Source: Candidatus Thiovulum karukerense (lineage in GTDB: Bacteria > Campylobacterota > Campylobacteria > Campylobacterales > Thiovulaceae). Taken from it: a stretch of 34,342 bases of DNA. The stretch spans positions 1 to 34,342 of the forward strand of contig JAMJTX010000026.1 of NCBI GenBank assembly GCA_024281215.1, given 5' to 3'. The position numbers and the translations under genes are program-made. Under the pieces are notes generated by a model. That model was given only the letters and a program-made list of their open reading frames with translations, was not told the origin of the DNA and did not search any database. Position 1 is the first letter of the stretch. Every line of letters starts with the position of its first letter. This document shows positions 19,108 to 28,422 of the stretch, one piece after another.

Positions 19108-20247
19108 GTGAAGATAGCTAAAAGCTTTCTCGAATTTATAGAGAAGCGAAATCAACACAAGACAAAAGAGGATATTTTCCTCGATCAGGCTCTATATTAT
19201 GAGTTGAGACACTTTCGACTCCCTATGATAATAACCGTGCTGACTATGTTGTTTGGCACACTTGGTTATGTTGTTATCGACGATTTCTCCCTTCTTGATG
19301 CAATCTATCAAACAGGTATAACCTTTACAACTGTTGGTTTTGGAGAGATCGCCCCTGTGTCTCCAATGGGTCGAATATTTACAATTACTCTTATTATTGT
19401 TGGTTTTGCTGTCTTTACCCTTGCGGTGGGGACAGTGGTTAATGTAATAACAAATGGAGAGATTACAAACATTGTAAAGGTGAGAAAAATGCTTCACAAA
19501 ATTGCAAGAGTAAAAAGACACTTTGTTCTCTACTACTTAAATGACTATACAATAGAGATAGCCGAAAACCTACGACGAAATCATATCCCGTTTGTAGTTA
19601 TAGACCCAAGTCCAGATCTTGAAGAGAGGGCTAAAAGACTTAAATTTCCATACTATTTTCAGGCTGAACCCCATACAGAGATTGCGATTAAACGAGCAAA
19701 TCTTGGAATGGCTAGAGGTGTTATTACTCTATCCGAAAAAGAGGCTGATAATATCGCCCTCATAGTATCTGTTCGACTATTTGAGCAAGAGTATCGCAAA
19801 AATAGACCTTTTCAAGTAATTACCAGCTCAAAAAGCTCAATGAGTGCAGATAAGCTTAGAAAACTTGGAGCTGACAGTGTGGTTGTGCCAACAACTTTAA
19901 CAGCACAAAGAATTAGTACTATGGCAGTTAGTCCAGATCTTGAAAATCTTCTTGAGAGCTTTCTATACTCTAATGATACAGCTCTTGATATGGAAGAGGT
20001 ATTTGTTCCAAAATATAGCTGGATTGTTCTTCAGAGGCTTAAAGATCTAAGGCTAAAGAGTTTAGCAAATGTCTCTGTTGTCGGACTACGAAATAAAGAG
20101 GGTGGCTTTTTAGCTATGCCTAAACGAGATGTTCTTATAACTGCTGAGTCTTATCTTCTATTGATTGGAAAGATTAAAGATCTTAAATATGCAAAACGAA
20201 TAATAAATAGAACTGAAGCTCCTGTTGAGTTTAAACTGATGTCTTAA
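19108..20247 (+). CDS. Potassium channel with RCK (TrkA-N/TrkA-C) domains
   Basis: Two TM segments around filter TTVGFGE followed by RCK-like Rossmann region (HFVLYYLNDYTIEIAENL, VVIDPSPD). Confidence 0.88.
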   Translation: MKIAKSFLEFIEKRNQHKTKEDIFLDQALYYELRHFRLPMIITVLTMLFGTLGYVVIDDFSLLDAIYQTGITFTTVGFGEIAPVSPMGRIFTITLIIVGFAVFTLAVGTVVNVITNGEITNIVKVRKMLHKIARVKRHFVLYYLNDYTIEIAENLRRNHIPFVVIDPSPDLEERAKRLKFPYYFQAEPHTEIAIKRANLGMARGVITLSEKEADNIALIVSVRLFEQEYRKNRPFQVITSSKSSMSADKLRKLGADSVVVPTTLTAQRISTMAVSPDLENLLESFLYSNDTALDMEEVFVPKYSWIVLQRLKDLRLKSLANVSVVGLRNKEGGFLAMPKRDVLITAESYLLLIGKIKDLKYAKRIINRTEAPVEFKLMS

Positions 20248-22125
20248 TCAAGAGTAGCTACTAGGATTAATCTCAACCATCAACCGCTTTTTCATCTCTT
20301 TAGGGATAAGTCTTAACATCTCCTCAAGAAATGGAATAGCTTCAGATAGCTTTTTAACTCGTAAAATCAGATGAAATCTATATCTCTTTTCAACTTTCTT
20401 CAGAGGTGCTTCACCTGATATAAATATCTTTAACTTTGAAAAGAAGTGAATATATAGCTCTATATGGGTAAGGGTGTCATTAGCTATCTCTCTATCGAGA
20501 TCTTCGATAACTACTCTAATAAAATTGACAAACGGTGGAAAGAGTCCCTGTCGATTCAGAATCTCATATTTTAGAAACTTCTCATAGTCATCAATATATT
20601 TTTTATAGAAGTCCTCATACTTTGTTCCAATAATAATCTCTGAATCTCTCTCTCTTCCACTCCGTCCTGCAAGTTGAACAACAAGAGAGAGGGTCTTCTC
20701 ATAAGATTGGAAGTCTGTTAGGTTAATTGCAAAATCAAGCCCCAGAATAATAGATAGAGTGACATTTGGATAGTCATGCCCTTTGGCTATCATCTGAGTT
20801 CCAACAAGAATATCTATTTTTTTATCTTTAAAATCTTTAAGAATCTTTTTAAGATCACTCAATTTCTTAACCCGATCGCTATCAAAGTTTATTATGTTTG
20901 CATCAGGAAAAGTCTCTTTCAGTTCATTAGCTACCTGAACTGTTCCAGCTTTACCAACTTGAAGAGTATCTGAGCCACAGCTATCACAACTTATTGGAAT
21001 AGTTGTGCTATATCCACATCTATTACACTTTATCTGATTACTCTCTGAGTAGATAGTTAAACGAACAGAACAGTCTGGACAGATGTATTCATAACCACAA
21101 TCACTACAACTCAGATACTTAAAATTGCCTCTTATAGGGATAAAAATAATTGTCTGCTCTTTTTGTTGTAGTCGCTCATCTATCTTCTGGAGAATTATCT
21201 CACTCAACTCCACATCAATCTTCTGGAACTGATAACTCTTTTCTCCTTTAAAAAATCCACCCTTTAATCTAACAGATGGAAATTTATAGTAGCTATTGAG
21301 TGATGGAGTTGCACTTCCAAGTAGGACAGGTATCTTAAGCTGGTTTCCCAGATAAATTGCCATATCTCTAGCATTAAATTGAAAGTACCCACTCTCTTCA
21401 AGTGAGTAGCTATCTGAATGCTCCTCATCAACAATGATAAGAGATAGTTTTGGTAGAGGTAGAAATAGAGCGGATAGAGTCCCAATAATAACTCGAGTTG
21501 AGCCATTATATATTTTTGCCAATATCTCCCGCTTCTCTTTTGCTGACCGTTTTGAGTGCCAAGTATCGACAATATCTCCAAAGGCATCTCCAACTCTCTC
21601 TGAAATTTGTGGAGTCAAGTTAATCTCAGGTAGGAGAAAGAGAGCTGTACCTCCACTCTGCAACACATCATCAATATATTTTTTATATATAAAAGTCTTA
21701 CCGCTTCCAGTGTCTCCAAAAAGGAGTGATACAGAATGAGACTTAAGGGTCTCAAATACATCTTGTTGTTCGGGTGATAGCTTAATCTTGAGCTGTTTAG
21801 CAGGTTTTGGAATAGGAATATCTAGGTGATGAGGTTGAAAAAACTTTAAGAGAGTTGAGAATGGAGCAAAATAGTACCTATTCATAAAGAGGAGAGATTG
21901 AAGATACTCTTTAGGTAGGTAAAATGGGAGAATTTCAACAATAGCTTTCACTTTGTCCAGAGGAAAAGTGATACTCTCTTCTGAAACCTCTCGATAGATT
22001 ATCCCTCTCTCTCTTCTTCGCATCAGAGGAACAGTAACATATCGAAAACCTCTTATTCTGTATGGGTAAGAGTATGTCAATATAGGAGTTGCACTACCCC
22101 CTAAAATCACTTCATAATAGAACAT
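20248..22125 (-). CDS. priA: Primosomal protein N' (PriA helicase)
   Basis: LLFGDTGSGKTFIYKKYI, IIVDEEHSDSY, Cys clusters CSDCGYEYICPDCSVRL...CNRCGYSTTIPISCDSCGS, GTQMIAKGHDYPNVTL. Confidence 0.95.
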   Translation of the reverse strand: MFYYEVILGGSATPILTYSYPYRIRGFRYVTVPLMRRRERGIIYREVSEESITFPLDKVKAIVEILPFYLPKEYLQSLLFMNRYYFAPFSTLLKFFQPHHLDIPIPKPAKQLKIKLSPEQQDVFETLKSHSVSLLFGDTGSGKTFIYKKYIDDVLQSGGTALFLLPEINLTPQISERVGDAFGDIVDTWHSKRSAKEKREILAKIYNGSTRVIIGTLSALFLPLPKLSLIIVDEEHSDSYSLEESGYFQFNARDMAIYLGNQLKIPVLLGSATPSLNSYYKFPSVRLKGGFFKGEKSYQFQKIDVELSEIILQKIDERLQQKEQTIIFIPIRGNFKYLSCSDCGYEYICPDCSVRLTIYSESNQIKCNRCGYSTTIPISCDSCGSDTLQVGKAGTVQVANELKETFPDANIINFDSDRVKKLSDLKKILKDFKDKKIDILVGTQMIAKGHDYPNVTLSIILGLDFAINLTDFQSYEKTLSLVVQLAGRSGRERDSEIIIGTKYEDFYKKYIDDYEKFLKYEILNRQGLFPPFVNFIRVVIEDLDREIANDTLTHIELYIHFFSKLKIFISGEAPLKKVEKRYRFHLILRVKKLSEAIPFLEEMLRLIPKEMKKRLMVEINPSSYS

Positions 22126-22250
22126 TTAACACATCTCCTTTCCTAACCCTACATTTTAACTTAAATATATGGACTTGGTAAATTAGAACAAATCTTTATC
22201 TATGAAATTGTGTATTGGTTTTTTAAGAAGTTTACTATAAGAAGATTTAG

Positions 22251-22303
22251 GGGGTCGGGACTTTAGTCCCGCACTTATATAGCACAGCTAAAGCTATGAC
22301 CCC
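22251..22303. repeat. Two-hairpin element with complementary ends (REP/MITE-like candidate)
   Basis: Outer GGGGTC/GACCCC (22251-22256 / 22298-22303), inner hairpins GGGAC-TTTA-GTCCC (22257-22270) and ATAGC-N9-GCTAT (22279-22297). Confidence 0.6.
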
Positions 22304-22313
22304 ATTAGAGAAG

Positions 22314-23888
22314 TTACTGTAAAAGTTTTAAGATATTTTGCTGAACAGCATTAGCTTGAGTTAAAGCATAACTTCCAGATTGAACAAGAATATTCATTTT
22401 TGAGAAGTTAGCCGACTCTTCTGCAAAATCAACATCTCTAATTGTAGATTCAGAAGCTTTAACATTTGTTCTTGTTACAGAGATATTGTTAATTGCTGCC
22501 TCTAGCTCGTTTTGAGCAGAACCGAGTCCAGATCGAATAAGGTCAAGGTGTTTAATAGCAGCATCTGCGATATCCATCACAGCAAATGCACCCTCAAGAG
22601 TTGTTACACCAGCAGTTAGTGGATAGTCAGATTCATCAATATTCTCAACACCAGGGTAGTTTAATGAGTTCTCATTTGCAAAAACACCCATTGCATCAGC
22701 CTGAAGTGAGTTAAATCCGTTAAGAATTCCTCTTAAGTTAAAGTTAGCTTGACTCATAGCACCATCATTAACAGCATTAGCTAAAGCTCCACCATCTTGC
22801 TCAGATACTCTAATATCAACAGCACCGATAGATACCATTGTTAATCTACCACCATTAAAGCTGTTTCCATCAATTCCAAAGAAATCTTGAAAAGTTTTTG
22901 TAATAGGATCACCATTCTCATCTGTTCCAACTGTAACAGGATCACTACTAATCTCAACTGCTCTACCATCAGTTGAAGTTAATTTGAGTCGTCCTCTCTC
23001 ATCAATTGAAGCAAAAACACCAGTCTCATCTCTAGCTTCATTGATTGTTGCAACTAAACGACCATCAGCATCATTTGCTTTAATGTCAGCAAGTTCCCCA
23101 AGCTCAACACCGTTGATAACAAGGTTTTTCACCTCTGCATCAGCTTGAACTGCTTTATCTCCAAGAACCTCAACTTTATATGATGCTCGAACACCAAGAA
23201 TTGAGCTATTTTTATTGATAACTTCTGTTAAAACTCCAAGTCCAGTTCCAGCTCGGCTATCAATCTGAACAGACTCCATTGTAATAGCACCATTTGGAAT
23301 ATGAGTACCTGTAAATGTAAGAGTACTTGTTCCACTTGCTGTAATTGAATTAACAGCTGTTGTCTCCGCTCTAACATGTCCAATTTTATCAGTTGAAGTA
23401 GCTTCGATTGAAGCTTGAACAGTGTTTCGGCTATAAGCACCAATTTGGAATTCTCTATTTACGAAGTTTCCAGATAGAAGCTGTTTTCCGTTGTAGCTTG
23501 TACTTCCAGCGATATTATCAATCTGATTCATAAGAAGAGTAATATCTTTTTGGATAGCTTTTCTTGAAGCACTTGACTGTCCATCTTGTGCAGCTTGAGT
23601 AGCTTTTGTCTTGATTGTATCAAGGATAGCAACTTGCTCAGCCATAGCTTTATCAGCAATCTGAATAATTCCAACAGCCTCATTTGCATTGTGAAGAGCT
23701 TGAGTAAGTGAGTTTGCTTGAGATCGGAGGGAGTCAGCAATCGCCATACCTGAAGAATCATCAGCAGCTTTATTAATTTTAAGACCTGAGCTTAATCTTT
23801 CGAGAGAGCTACTAAGACCCTTGTTATTTAAGTTTGCTTGAGTAGATGCAATCATGGCAGCAGTATTCGTATTAACAATAAAACCCAT
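22314..23888 (-). CDS. Flagellin
   Basis: N-terminus MGFIVNTNTAAMIASTQANLNNKGLSSSLERLSSGLKINKAADDSSGMAIADSLRSQ; C-terminus ESANFSKMNILVQSGSYALTQANAVQQNILKLLQ. Confidence 0.97.
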   Translation of the reverse strand: MGFIVNTNTAAMIASTQANLNNKGLSSSLERLSSGLKINKAADDSSGMAIADSLRSQANSLTQALHNANEAVGIIQIADKAMAEQVAILDTIKTKATQAAQDGQSSASRKAIQKDITLLMNQIDNIAGSTSYNGKQLLSGNFVNREFQIGAYSRNTVQASIEATSTDKIGHVRAETTAVNSITASGTSTLTFTGTHIPNGAITMESVQIDSRAGTGLGVLTEVINKNSSILGVRASYKVEVLGDKAVQADAEVKNLVINGVELGELADIKANDADGRLVATINEARDETGVFASIDERGRLKLTSTDGRAVEISSDPVTVGTDENGDPITKTFQDFFGIDGNSFNGGRLTMVSIGAVDIRVSEQDGGALANAVNDGAMSQANFNLRGILNGFNSLQADAMGVFANENSLNYPGVENIDESDYPLTAGVTTLEGAFAVMDIADAAIKHLDLIRSGLGSAQNELEAAINNISVTRTNVKASESTIRDVDFAEESANFSKMNILVQSGSYALTQANAVQQNILKLLQ

Positions 23889-23927
23889 AATATTTCCTCT
23901 AATTTTCTTAATTTAATTCTAAATTTA

Positions 23928-23955
23928 GTATCGTCTAAAGATATAAATTCTTAAA
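23928..23955 (-). promoter_or_regulatory. Possible sigma28 (FliA) promoter of flagellin gene
   Basis: Minus-strand TTTAAG (23955-23950) N16 CGATAC (23933-23928), about 40 nt upstream of ATG 23888; partial match to sigma28 consensus. Confidence 0.35.
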
Positions 23956-24066
23956 ACAGACTCTATATTAGAGCTGTTAGTTAAGTCCGATTCTAACAAA
24001 ACATTGTTATTGCCGTGCCTGATAGAATAATCCATTTTCTAATGAACTTTAATTTTGTCAGTTCAC

Positions 24067-25110
24067 CTAATATTGTTCCAGAAATTTATAAGCTGTGTTT
24101 CGTTGAGCAGGAATTTCTCCAATATCTCTAATTAGCTCAATCATCTCATCTTTACCCATTCGGAATGATGCTCCAGCAGAAGAGACAACATTCTCCTCCA
24201 TCATTGTTGAGCCAAGATCATTTGCCCCAAAAAGAAGTGCCATCTGTCCAATGTAACTACCCTGTGTCACCCAAGAACTCTGAATATTTGGAAAATTATC
24301 TAAAAATAGACGACTAACGGCAAGAAGTCTTAAATATCTATTTGATGAACTCTTTTGAATATCAATCTCTCTGGCAAGTTGAGTATTTTCAGACTGAAAA
24401 GACCATAAGATAAATGCTCTAAATCCACCCGTCTCATCTTGAAGTTTTCGGATTCGATCAAGGTGTTCAACAATCTCCTCATCTGTCTCAACTGTTCCAA
24501 ACATCATTGTTGCTGTTGATTTGATTCCAAGTTTGTGAGCCTCTCGATGAATCTCAATCCAGCGATCAGCATCAATCTTTTTAGGTGAGATAATATCTCT
24601 TACTCTATCACTCAGTATCTCTGCTCCAGCTCCAGGAATTGAAGCCAACCCTTTATCTTTAAGTCTTTGAAGAACTTCTACAATAGAGATTTTTGAGATT
24701 TTGGCAATATAATCGATCTCAATTGCAGAAAACCCATGAATAGTTATTGTCGGGTATCGTGTAGCAATCCACTCAACTAAATCTTCATACCACTCAATTT
24801 TTAGCTTTGGATGAACTCCGCCTTGAAATAGAATCTGTGTTCCACCAATCTCAATAAGTTCATCAATCTTTTGACCAATCTCTTCAAACGATAGAACATA
24901 ACTATCTCTATCTTTTTCATGACGATAAAATGCACAAAACTTACAATTGACCCAACAGACATTGGTATAGTTAATGTTTCTATCAACTACAAATGAGGTT
25001 ATATTATCAGGGTGAAGTCTCTTTTTGACTGCTGTCGCCTTTTCGCCAAGCTCTTTCAGATGCCCATTTTTTATGAGGTCAATAGCCTCACCTATACTTA
25101 ATCTACTCAT
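24067..25110 (-). CDS. mqnC: Radical SAM cyclic dehypoxanthinyl futalosine synthase
   Basis: Radical SAM cluster CWVNCKFCAFYR, ILFQGGVHP, SIPGAGAEIL, ATMMFGTVET, GSTMMEENVVSSAG typical of MqnC. Confidence 0.9.
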   Translation of the reverse strand: MSRLSIGEAIDLIKNGHLKELGEKATAVKKRLHPDNITSFVVDRNINYTNVCWVNCKFCAFYRHEKDRDSYVLSFEEIGQKIDELIEIGGTQILFQGGVHPKLKIEWYEDLVEWIATRYPTITIHGFSAIEIDYIAKISKISIVEVLQRLKDKGLASIPGAGAEILSDRVRDIISPKKIDADRWIEIHREAHKLGIKSTATMMFGTVETDEEIVEHLDRIRKLQDETGGFRAFILWSFQSENTQLAREIDIQKSSSNRYLRLLAVSRLFLDNFPNIQSSWVTQGSYIGQMALLFGANDLGSTMMEENVVSSAGASFRMGKDEMIELIRDIGEIPAQRNTAYKFLEQY

Positions 25111-25748
25111 GATAAATCTGGCTCAATCTGAAAATATTTTAGTGCATCAACTTCATCATCAGAGAATCCATACTTCTTATACTCATCTTTTTCACTCTCA
25201 ATCTGTTCAAGAATCTTTCTCTTTGCAAAGCTGAGTAGAATCTCTCGTCCATCTTCAACTCTATCTGGATCGATAAAAGCAAATCCACTAAACATATATG
25301 GCTCACCATCTTGCTCAATACAGACAAGAGTACCCTCTCCTTTTGCCTCAAGCTCATCAACTAAATCTCGATATGTGATTTTAAACTCAACTGCATGCCA
25401 ACCAATATCTTCCATCACCTTATCTCGAAAACTATCGATACCATCTGCTGACTTATCTTCATAGAGTGCATTGAGACTATTTAGCTCCTCTACTCGATTC
25501 CAGTTTTTAGCAACCGATATTGAGACAGATACAAAAGTAGATGATATGTCATACCCCTTACCTAAAGGTTGCTGTTTTTGAAGCAGATTAGCTTTACCCT
25601 TAAAGATATAGACTCGATCATTTTGAAACTCATAATCGATAACACCATCAACAGTAATTCCAAACTCCCTATTTGAGTTAAGAGCTTTTGCAAACTCACT
25701 ATTTGGAACAACTACTTTATCTGTTAAAAGATTGATTTTTTTGAACAT
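25107..25748 (-). CDS. Conserved hypothetical protein (213 aa)
   Basis: Long ORF overlapping mqnC start by 4 nt (ATGA); no family recognised. Confidence 0.75.
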   Translation of the reverse strand: MFKKINLLTDKVVVPNSEFAKALNSNREFGITVDGVIDYEFQNDRVYIFKGKANLLQKQQPLGKGYDISSTFVSVSISVAKNWNRVEELNSLNALYEDKSADGIDSFRDKVMEDIGWHAVEFKITYRDLVDELEAKGEGTLVCIEQDGEPYMFSGFAFIDPDRVEDGREILLSFAKRKILEQIESEKDEYKKYGFSDDEVDALKYFQIEPDLS

Positions 25749-25877
25749 TTTAAACCCTATTTAAAAGCTGAAATTGTGTAAGTTTAGCAAATTGTTGTAA
25801 TTATGGTGATTGACAGTCATTCAAAGTTAAAGTCTGCTTAATATTCCTCTTAAAAAATCTTCAATGATGATATTTAG

Positions 25878-26471
25878 TCAATTTCTTAAACTCTCTATCT
25901 CTGAAATAATCTTTTTAGAGATGGCTTCAACATCTTCAGAAGCATCTATCTCAAGAGTTCGTAAATTGAGTCTCTTCATCCAATACTTCAGGCTATCTTG
26001 GACTTGCAAGGAGTATTCAACTCCTCGAAGTTCAATATTGTCAAAACCTCTATCCTTTCTTCTCTCAATCAGCTCATCTTGAGATATTTTCAGAAAGATG
26101 ACTAAGTCTGGTTTTCGGTTCTCAACTGCAAGAAGGTTAATGCTTTCGATGGTATCATCATCAACTCCACCATTTTCACGAGCATATGCCATTCCAGATA
26201 TCATTGACCTGTCACTCACAACAACCTTACCACTCTGAAGATTTGGTTTAACAACTCTCTGAAAATGTTCTGAACGATCTGCAATAAACAGAAAAAACTC
26301 TGATAGGCGACTTAGATAGTAATCATCGTGAAGCAGAATCTCTCGGATTTTTTTCCCAAACTCTGTACCCCCAGGCTCTCTTGTAAATAGAAACTCTGGA
26401 AATCTATTTTTAACTTCAGCTATCTGTGTCCCCTTGCCAACAAGGTCGATGCCCTCAAAAACTATATACAT
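25878..26471 (-). CDS. tmk: Thymidylate kinase
   Basis: MYIVFEGIDLVGKGTQIA, FLFTREPGGTEFGKKIREILL, ADRSEHFQRVVKP, VVSDRSMISGMAYA. Confidence 0.92.
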   Translation of the reverse strand: MYIVFEGIDLVGKGTQIAEVKNRFPEFLFTREPGGTEFGKKIREILLHDDYYLSRLSEFFLFIADRSEHFQRVVKPNLQSGKVVVSDRSMISGMAYARENGGVDDDTIESINLLAVENRKPDLVIFLKISQDELIERRKDRGFDNIELRGVEYSLQVQDSLKYWMKRLNLRTLEIDASEDVEAISKKIISEIESLRN

Positions 26472-26479
26472 TCTTTAGC

Positions 26480-28330
26480 CTAAATGTAATTGACAAGAGA
26501 TAGACCCTGCACTCTTGCGATACTCTGAAGCATAGCTTGATAGTTGAGACTAAGAGCTTGAAAATATGCTGATGTCTCTGCAAAATCTGTATTGATAACA
26601 TCGTTTTTAGTTATCTGCATATTAAGAGTTAGAGCCTCTGCCCTATCAATTGTATATTCAATATTCTGGAGTTGAGCTCCACTTCTTGATCTCTCTTTAA
26701 TGACATGGTCAATAATATGTGTTAAATTATCGAGAGAACCTTGAACACCTCTATTTCCTTCAAAACCATCTCGCTCACCATCTGGATGGAAGAGATCCTC
26801 TTGAACGGCATCGATTGCCATATCTATCGCTTCAAAAATATCGACTGACGGTCGGTCAAGGTCAATCGCCTTATTTGAGTTAAAAGCGAGTGGAGAACCA
26901 ATATCTGTTGAGAAGTCATGAACACTCTCATCAAACATTGAAAACTCCATATCTGTTACCGATGAGGTTAAATCCATTATCTCAAACTCTCCACGGTGGT
27001 TCAGTTTCACATCAACAAGCTCTTCTGATTCGAGAACAGCACTCTCAAAATCACCAACTTCAACACCAGACAGAGCTATTCCCATCACCTCTGTCAGTTG
27101 TTGATATGAGAAGCTCTCCGCTCCACCACCAAGTTCAAATGTTGCTCCGTTAATCGATACAGCTGTTGTCTCCTCTCCAAAAGTTAATGAAGCACTCATC
27201 TCTTCACCGCTAACTGTTTTTCCCTCAATATTGATGGTTCGATTTAGGAGGGAGTCTGTTGCAACTTCGCTCAAGGTTGTTCGAGCTGTTGCAAAACCAC
27301 TATCTGGAGATATAAACTGCTGAATATTATTTGTTAGGAAGTTTCCATCTTTTTTAAACTGAAGACTCTCACCAACAGTTGCTTCAGCATCTCCACTCTT
27401 CACAAACTCTATTGACTCGCTCTCAGATAGTTCTGAAATATCATTAACATCTTTTGTTCCAGCGACCATATGGAAATTTAGCTTTGCATTACCGCTCTTA
27501 TTGTCTTGAATAATAAATTGACCATTATTTGATAGTTCAACGGTCACCTCATCTTTAAAGACTAGACGAATCTCCTCTGCCAAATCCTCGACTTTAATTT
27601 GAGATGGATCTCCAACTTGAAACTTATGCTTAAAGCCACTACCATCTGGTCTAGTTCCACTCATATAAAATGTTGTTGATTCACTCTTACCAGTTAAATC
27701 ATAGATAGAGTCTTCAGCTTGGATATAGGCATGTCTCGATGGAATCTCTTGAAGAGCAGATTGATTCAACTTTCGCATATTTGTAGAGACTCGACTCTTA
27801 ATATCTCGGTCATATCCTAAAAATAGAGATGCTCCATCAATACTATACTCTTGACTCTGAAATCTATCTGTTCGGATAGTTAGCTTCTCTCCATTGCCTT
27901 GGTAGTTCCCTTTAATATCAATAGGTGGTTGTTTATTATCAGTTCCACCAAATATATACTCTCCATTTACTTTTGTATTTGCAAGATGTATCATTGATGA
28001 CTTAATAGCTTTCAACTCTTTCACAAGAGCCTCTCGGCTTGTTGTAGAGTGGTTACTTCCTGCATAAGCCAACATTTTAACTTTAAAGTTTTCCATCGTC
28101 TCTGTCATAGAGTTGAGAGATGTGTCTGTATAGATTGCAAACGATTTTGCACTCTCTGCACTCTCTTGAAGCTGTTTTGATAAATTTATATCTGTATCTA
28201 AATCAATTGTCTTTTTAAAGGTTGAAGAGTCTTCATACCCTTGAGATATCTTATTACCTGTACTAATCTGTTTTGAGACTCTGTTAAGTTCTCCCTGAAG
28301 AACTGAACTATAATTTGATGAAATATTCAC
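26480..28330 (-). CDS. flgL: Flagellar hook-associated protein FlgL
   Basis: N-terminus ISSNYSSVLQGELNRVSKQISTGNKISQGYEDSSTF...; VNGEYIFGGTDNKQPP; C-terminus TINDVINTDFAE-like (ITKNDVINTDFAETSAYFQALSLNYQAMLQSIARVQGLSLVNYI). Confidence 0.9.
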   Translation of the reverse strand: MNISSNYSSVLQGELNRVSKQISTGNKISQGYEDSSTFKKTIDLDTDINLSKQLQESAESAKSFAIYTDTSLNSMTETMENFKVKMLAYAGSNHSTTSREALVKELKAIKSSMIHLANTKVNGEYIFGGTDNKQPPIDIKGNYQGNGEKLTIRTDRFQSQEYSIDGASLFLGYDRDIKSRVSTNMRKLNQSALQEIPSRHAYIQAEDSIYDLTGKSESTTFYMSGTRPDGSGFKHKFQVGDPSQIKVEDLAEEIRLVFKDEVTVELSNNGQFIIQDNKSGNAKLNFHMVAGTKDVNDISELSESESIEFVKSGDAEATVGESLQFKKDGNFLTNNIQQFISPDSGFATARTTLSEVATDSLLNRTINIEGKTVSGEEMSASLTFGEETTAVSINGATFELGGGAESFSYQQLTEVMGIALSGVEVGDFESAVLESEELVDVKLNHRGEFEIMDLTSSVTDMEFSMFDESVHDFSTDIGSPLAFNSNKAIDLDRPSVDIFEAIDMAIDAVQEDLFHPDGERDGFEGNRGVQGSLDNLTHIIDHVIKERSRSGAQLQNIEYTIDRAEALTLNMQITKNDVINTDFAETSAYFQALSLNYQAMLQSIARVQGLSLVNYI

Positions 28331-28366
28331 ACTCTCTCCTTTTTATAATCTATCTATCTTATTTTT

Positions 28367-28374
28367 AAATCGGC
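28367..28374 (-). promoter_or_regulatory. Possible sigma28 -10 element upstream of flgL
   Basis: Minus-strand GCCGATTT close to the FliA -10 GCCGATAA, ~37 nt upstream of ATG; no convincing -35. Confidence 0.25.
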
Positions 28375-28387
28375 AAAGATAACTATC

Positions 28388-28419
28388 AAAAAAGCTATCC
28401 TCACTAACTATATTGTGAG
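28388..28419 (-). terminator. Weak intrinsic-terminator-like hairpin downstream of the histidine kinase gene
   Basis: Minus strand CTCAC-AATATAGTTA-GTGAG followed by GATAGCTTTTTT, just after the stop at 28423. Confidence 0.35.
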
Positions 28420-28422
28420 TTC

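Noticed and set aside
25749-25877. Intergenic region with TGACAGTCA inverted repeat
   Set aside because: Only 4-bp arms; likely ordinary promoter/leader sequence.
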